NCBI GenBank assembly: GCA_031281635.1
Contig: JAITFC010000041.1
Coordinates: forward strand, 1-9,345
DNA from: Puniceicoccales bacterium
Lineage (GTDB): Bacteria; Verrucomicrobiota; Verrucomicrobiia; Opitutales; JAIRLM01
Length of the DNA: 9,345 bases
Direction of reading: 5' to 3'
A program made the position numbers and the translations under genes. This document shows positions 6,269 to 9,345 of this stretch, piece after piece. The number at the start of each line of letters is the position of its first letter. Positions within the stretch are counted from its first letter, which is position 1. Under the pieces are notes generated by a model. The model made no database searches, had not been told where the DNA came from, and saw only the letters and a list, made by a program, of their open reading frames with translations.

Positions 6269-9200
6269 TTACAGGGCTCTGGATACCCGAATATGCGCGC
6301 TAACTCCTTCTCGTGCTGCGAAGTGTCCGCAGACACCAAAATCGATTGCGAGGTCTTGCTGCGAAGATGGTCTCCAGGTCAGTTGCATTTCGGCGACGGC
6401 GCTATCTGCCTTAAGTTTCGATAGTGGAAGAGAATATTCGTATATTGCTGCCTCTGCTTTGCCGTCAAATTCTCGTTCCCAGGCCGCCGCGACGCGGAAG
6501 GAAAAATTTTTATTTTTTGCGCCATAGACACTTGCGCCAAGTCGCAACCGGACGGAATCAATTGCAGAAAAGGATAGCGCGTCATTGCCGTTAACCAATA
6601 CTTTCCCGCCGGCGCGGTGTGCCCAGGAGCATTTTCCGCAAAGGTCGCAAGTTATGGAGGAGCCTTCATTCAGCGCGTATCCGATGGCCAAGTGTCCACT
6701 GCAGACAAAGTTAGATGTTTTGCGATCTCTGAGACGTTCACCGTCGATCGGACCATCGCTCTTCCAGTCGCTGGACAATGCGCCGATGCGGCAAGATTCT
6801 TCGCAATAACCGTGTCCCCAGCCATTTCCGTCAAAATCCATGCGCAAAACTGTCCCGAAGGCGTAGTTATGGCTATCCCCCTTCCCAGTCACCGTTCCCG
6901 CTGGCCCGAACTCACTGTCCGCGAAATCGTTGCGGCTGCGATAGGAATCCACTCCGCAGTCAAAAAATTCCGCCAGACGCAGGTGTCCCATTTGCAATTG
7001 TGTATCGTTCAATATGCCTCCGGCAAAGGTGAATGCGCGTGTTCGCAGCGAAGCATTCGCGCCCGTTTCGTAGGTGCATCGATCGATGGAGGATGGTATT
7101 AGGAAGAGAGTCCACGAAGATTTTCGGTCTGCATTTATATCAAATGGCGAGCGCGTTAACGCCGAAGTAACTTCCGCGCCATAATTCATTAGTAATAGTC
7201 CGGCCAAATGATTGTTTGTTAGAGCTTGCATGGCCGGTGCGACAACAGGCTTCGGTGCTATCGGGGATTTATAAGTTGCCAGCAAATTTCCAGAGGACTG
7301 ATCAACGTCAATGCTAAATAAATATCCACTGGAAATGGCGACGCCGCATGCAACGCGGTCTAAGTGCATGGCCTCCGCGGTTTTATTTGAACAATACCCC
7401 TCGATGGCTGTCATTTGTCCAATAAGCTTTTCCATTTCTTTAGTCGCGTCCTCAGGTTTATTAGACCATTCTGATTCATGATCCTTAAAAATGCGAAAAA
7501 TTCTTTTCAGAATACATACTTCTAAATCATTCTTTATGTCGATTCCATATTTCTTATAAATGTCCTCGAGTGTAAATTTTTCCAATTCTGCAAGAATGTC
7601 TAACACTTCACGATTTTCCAAACCATTTTTTTTGAAAATTGCCATAGAATATTCCTGCCATATTCTCATATCAGCAGCCGAATGAAGCAAAACAACGTTA
7701 TCACCGACATTTAGTGGGAAAATACTTTTTGCGCACGTTTCCAGCGTAACGGAAGTTGTTTTGTTGGAAAAACTTATAAGTCCTGGAATTAGAAGTAAAG
7801 CTTGCCTGAATTGCACATCCGACGGGATGACGAAATGCAATCTGCCATTTAGATTTAATTCACTGGCATTAATGGCATTGGTAGGAATTGCTGCATTCTC
7901 TATCTCGAATGTCTTCTCGTTGCTCTTCTTCTCCTTGAACGCCTTCTCCATCGCACTGAAATCTATTTTACTTTCATCCTGTGACAATTCGTACGTTGGA
8001 ATTTCCTGTTCATAGGCAACGCACAGTGTTGCGGTGGGATGCAGGGTGAATATGCCATTAATCGGCAGTGAATCTTTTTCGTCCGACGCTCCGAATTGCG
8101 CTGCATTTTGCAAAACCATCGTGCCGTTGCACACATCCGCAGTGGCAAAATACACATCCGATGGAAATGTATCAAATAGTACTGTGCCGGTCTGCCTTGC
8201 GGCCCAAGCACCCAAATTATCTATTTGCAACTCATCTTTTATCCGCCGCGCCAGCGCGCCATTGATGCGAATGTTCAGACCTTGGTGGTTCACATCGCTG
8301 CTTATGGGATCATAGAAGCGCATCGTATGGTTGTCAAAAGCTGACAATGTGACGGTTGCACCGCCGTAATTGCTAAAATATATGGCATTCTCAGTTCCGT
8401 TTTCTCCGTGAACATTTCCCTGGAAAACCATGTCGCCAAATGCCGCATAGATGTTCGCCGATTCATCAACGTATATTGCACCGCCTAACTCCTCTGCCTT
8501 ATTGCATAGGAATAATGTGTCACCGACTCTATCCAAGTTTTCAGCACACTTGTCGAGATCGTCTGATTCGCATAGCCAATTATTGCAATAAATTGCACCA
8601 CCGCATCCATATGCCGTATTTTTTTGAAATATCGAATTGTAAATACTGCCGGTAAACTCACCTTCGACACATATCGCGCCGCCAGCATCTCCCTCATTGC
8701 TCGTAAATGATGAATTTAGAATACTGCCGGTAAACTCACCTTCGACACATATCGCGCCGCCAGCATCTCCCTCATTGCTCGTAAATGATGAATTTAGAAT
8801 ACTGCCGGTAAACTCACCTTCGACAAAGATCGCACCGCCGGCATCTCCCTCATTGCTCGTAAATGATGAATTTAGAATACTGCCGATAAACCCATCTTCA
8901 ACACAGATCGCACCGCCATTATTCTCGTTGAATATCGAATTGCAAATACTGCCGGTAAACCCACCATCCATACAAAGGATCGCACCGCCATTATTCTTGT
9001 TGAATGTCGAATTGTAAATATTACCGGTAAACCAATATTCGACACAGATCGCACCGCCATAATTCTCGTTGAATATCGAATTGCAAATACTGCCGGTAAA
9101 CTCACCTTCGACACATATCGCGCCGCCAGCATCTCCCTCATTGCTCGTAAATGATGAATTTAGAATACTGCCGATAAACCCATGTTCGACATATATCGCG

Positions 9201-9345
9201 CCGCCATAATGTTTTGCTACATTTGCATTGAATGCCGAATTGCAAATGGATCCGATGATATCGTCCGTTTCTATGGCGCCACCATTCTCGCCATTTCCTT
9301 GCATAAATAGGAGATTCTCAATTCCTCCAAGAGTAGCATAATATT
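6269..9345 (-). CDS. Pmp-like autotransporter outer-membrane protein (N-terminus outside window)
   Basis: This is a surface protein whose C-terminal barrel should insert in the outer membrane and display the passenger. The frame is open to the right edge (reading YYATLGGIENLLF before the ATG at 9304), so the true start and any signal peptide are missing. Numbered from 9304: repeats of 23-26 residues (about 8-310), each with GGAI and FxxN (FNAN, FTSN, FNEN, FQKN), the hallmark of chlamydial polymorphic membrane proteins; a passenger (311-727) with charged helical stretches at about 441-470 and 552-640; and a barrel (about 728-1011) with amphipathic strands such as SVRLRLGASVYG and FSFRVAAAWEREFDGKAEAAI. 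It holds 29 cysteines, nine of them in the barrel. The last residue is Leu, not the usual Phe or Trp. The ligand is unknown; adhesion is the usual role of such proteins. Confidence 0.88.
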   Translation of the reverse strand, partial: YYATLGGIENLLFMQGNGENGGAIETDDIIGSICNSAFNANVAKHYGGAIYVEHGFIGSILNSSFTSNEGDAGGAICVEGEFTGSICNSIFNENYGGAICVEYWFTGNIYNSTFNKNNGGAILCMDGGFTGSICNSIFNENNGGAICVEDGFIGSILNSSFTSNEGDAGGAIFVEGEFTGSILNSSFTSNEGDAGGAICVEGEFTGSILNSSFTSNEGDAGGAICVEGEFTGSIYNSIFQKNTAYGCGGAIYCNNWLCESDDLDKCAENLDRVGDTLFLCNKAEELGGAIYVDESANIYAAFGDMVFQGNVHGENGTENAIYFSNYGGATVTLSAFDNHTMRFYDPISSDVNHQGLNIRINGALARRIKDELQIDNLGAWAARQTGTVLFDTFPSDVYFATADVCNGTMVLQNAAQFGASDEKDSLPINGIFTLHPTATLCVAYEQEIPTYELSQDESKIDFSAMEKAFKEKKSNEKTFEIENAAIPTNAINASELNLNGRLHFVIPSDVQFRQALLLIPGLISFSNKTTSVTLETCAKSIFPLNVGDNVVLLHSAADMRIWQEYSMAIFKKNGLENREVLDILAELEKFTLEDIYKKYGIDIKNDLEVCILKRIFRIFKDHESEWSNKPEDATKEMEKLIGQMTAIEGYCSNKTAEAMHLDRVACGVAISSGYLFSIDVDQSSGNLLATYKSPIAPKPVVAPAMQALTNNHLAGLLLMNYGAEVTSALTRSPFDINADRKSSWTLFLIPSSIDRCTYETGANASLRTRAFTFAGGILNDTQLQMGHLRLAEFFDCGVDSYRSRNDFADSEFGPAGTVTGKGDSHNYAFGTVLRMDFDGNGWGHGYCEESCRIGALSSDWKSDGPIDGERLRDRKTSNFVCSGHLAIGYALNEGSSITCDLCGKCSWAHRAGGKVLVNGNDALSFSAIDSVRLRLGASVYGAKNKNFSFRVAAAWEREFDGKAEAAIYEYSLPLSKLKADSAVAEMQLTWRPSSQQDLAIDFGVCGHFAAREGVSAHIRVSRAL
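8645..9166 (-). repeat. In-frame tandem repeat array in the autotransporter gene
   Basis: Seven units occur, of 78, 78, 78, 69, 72, 69 and 78 bases, starting at 8645, 8723, 8801, 8879, 8948, 9020 and 9089. The units at 8645, 8723 and 9089 are identical over all 78 bases, and the unit at 8801 differs at four positions. All lengths are multiples of three, so gain or loss of a unit keeps the frame. Each encodes one GGAIxVEGEFTGSI...FxxN turn. More diverged units continue on both sides. Confidence 0.95.

Noticed and set aside
6617..7102. A 161-residue plus-strand frame opposite the autotransporter barrel.
   Set aside because: The minus frame encodes a recognisable barrel, and the plus frame has no start signal or family features.
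8697..9017. Long plus-strand open frame with a repeated MLVNDEFRILPVNSPS-like peptide.
   Set aside because: It is the opposite strand of the autotransporter repeats. Repeat lengths in multiples of three without a stop keep any frame open. It has no ribosome site of its own.

Overview
The window looks like a chromosomal segment of a Gram-negative bacterium. It has an outer-membrane autotransporter, a bacterial NAD+-dependent DNA ligase and a phospholipid acyltransferase. The best guess is a member of the PVC group, possibly a host-associated Verrucomicrobiota/Opitutae relative. This rests on the style of the cytidylate kinase P-loop region, the cmk-plsC pairing (also known from Chlamydiae) and the Pmp-type GGAI/FxxN repeats. 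No rRNA or other taxonomic marker is present, so the placement is inference.

Left part (1-2694), housekeeping: the C-terminal half of ligA runs rightward off the left edge. It converges on a leftward two-gene unit, cmk followed by plsC, which overlap by 20 bases with a strong Shine-Dalgarno for plsC inside the cmk end. The cmk frame carries about 90 residues ahead of its P-loop.

Middle part (2695-6158), accessory in character: a divergent promoter region leads into three small rightward genes of unknown function. Two of them carry a long glycine/alanine-rich hydrophobic hairpin. The third is interrupted by an in-frame TGA. A 75-bp MITE-like element with 17-bp terminal inverted repeats and flanking TA lies next. 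It is followed by a CPBP-family intramembrane protease and then by an unrecognised protein gene (5289-6158). That gene has a near-consensus sigma-70 promoter but no ATG start.

Right part (6159-9345): one very large leftward gene enters from the right edge with its N-terminus missing. It encodes a cysteine-rich, Pmp-like autotransporter. An array of 23-26-residue GGAI...FxxN repeats (some identical at DNA level) is followed by a passenger with a charged helical insertion and then a C-terminal beta-barrel.

The most original material is the small-gene cluster at 2843-4288, the MITE, the possibly leaderless gene at 5289, and the repeat-driven surface protein.
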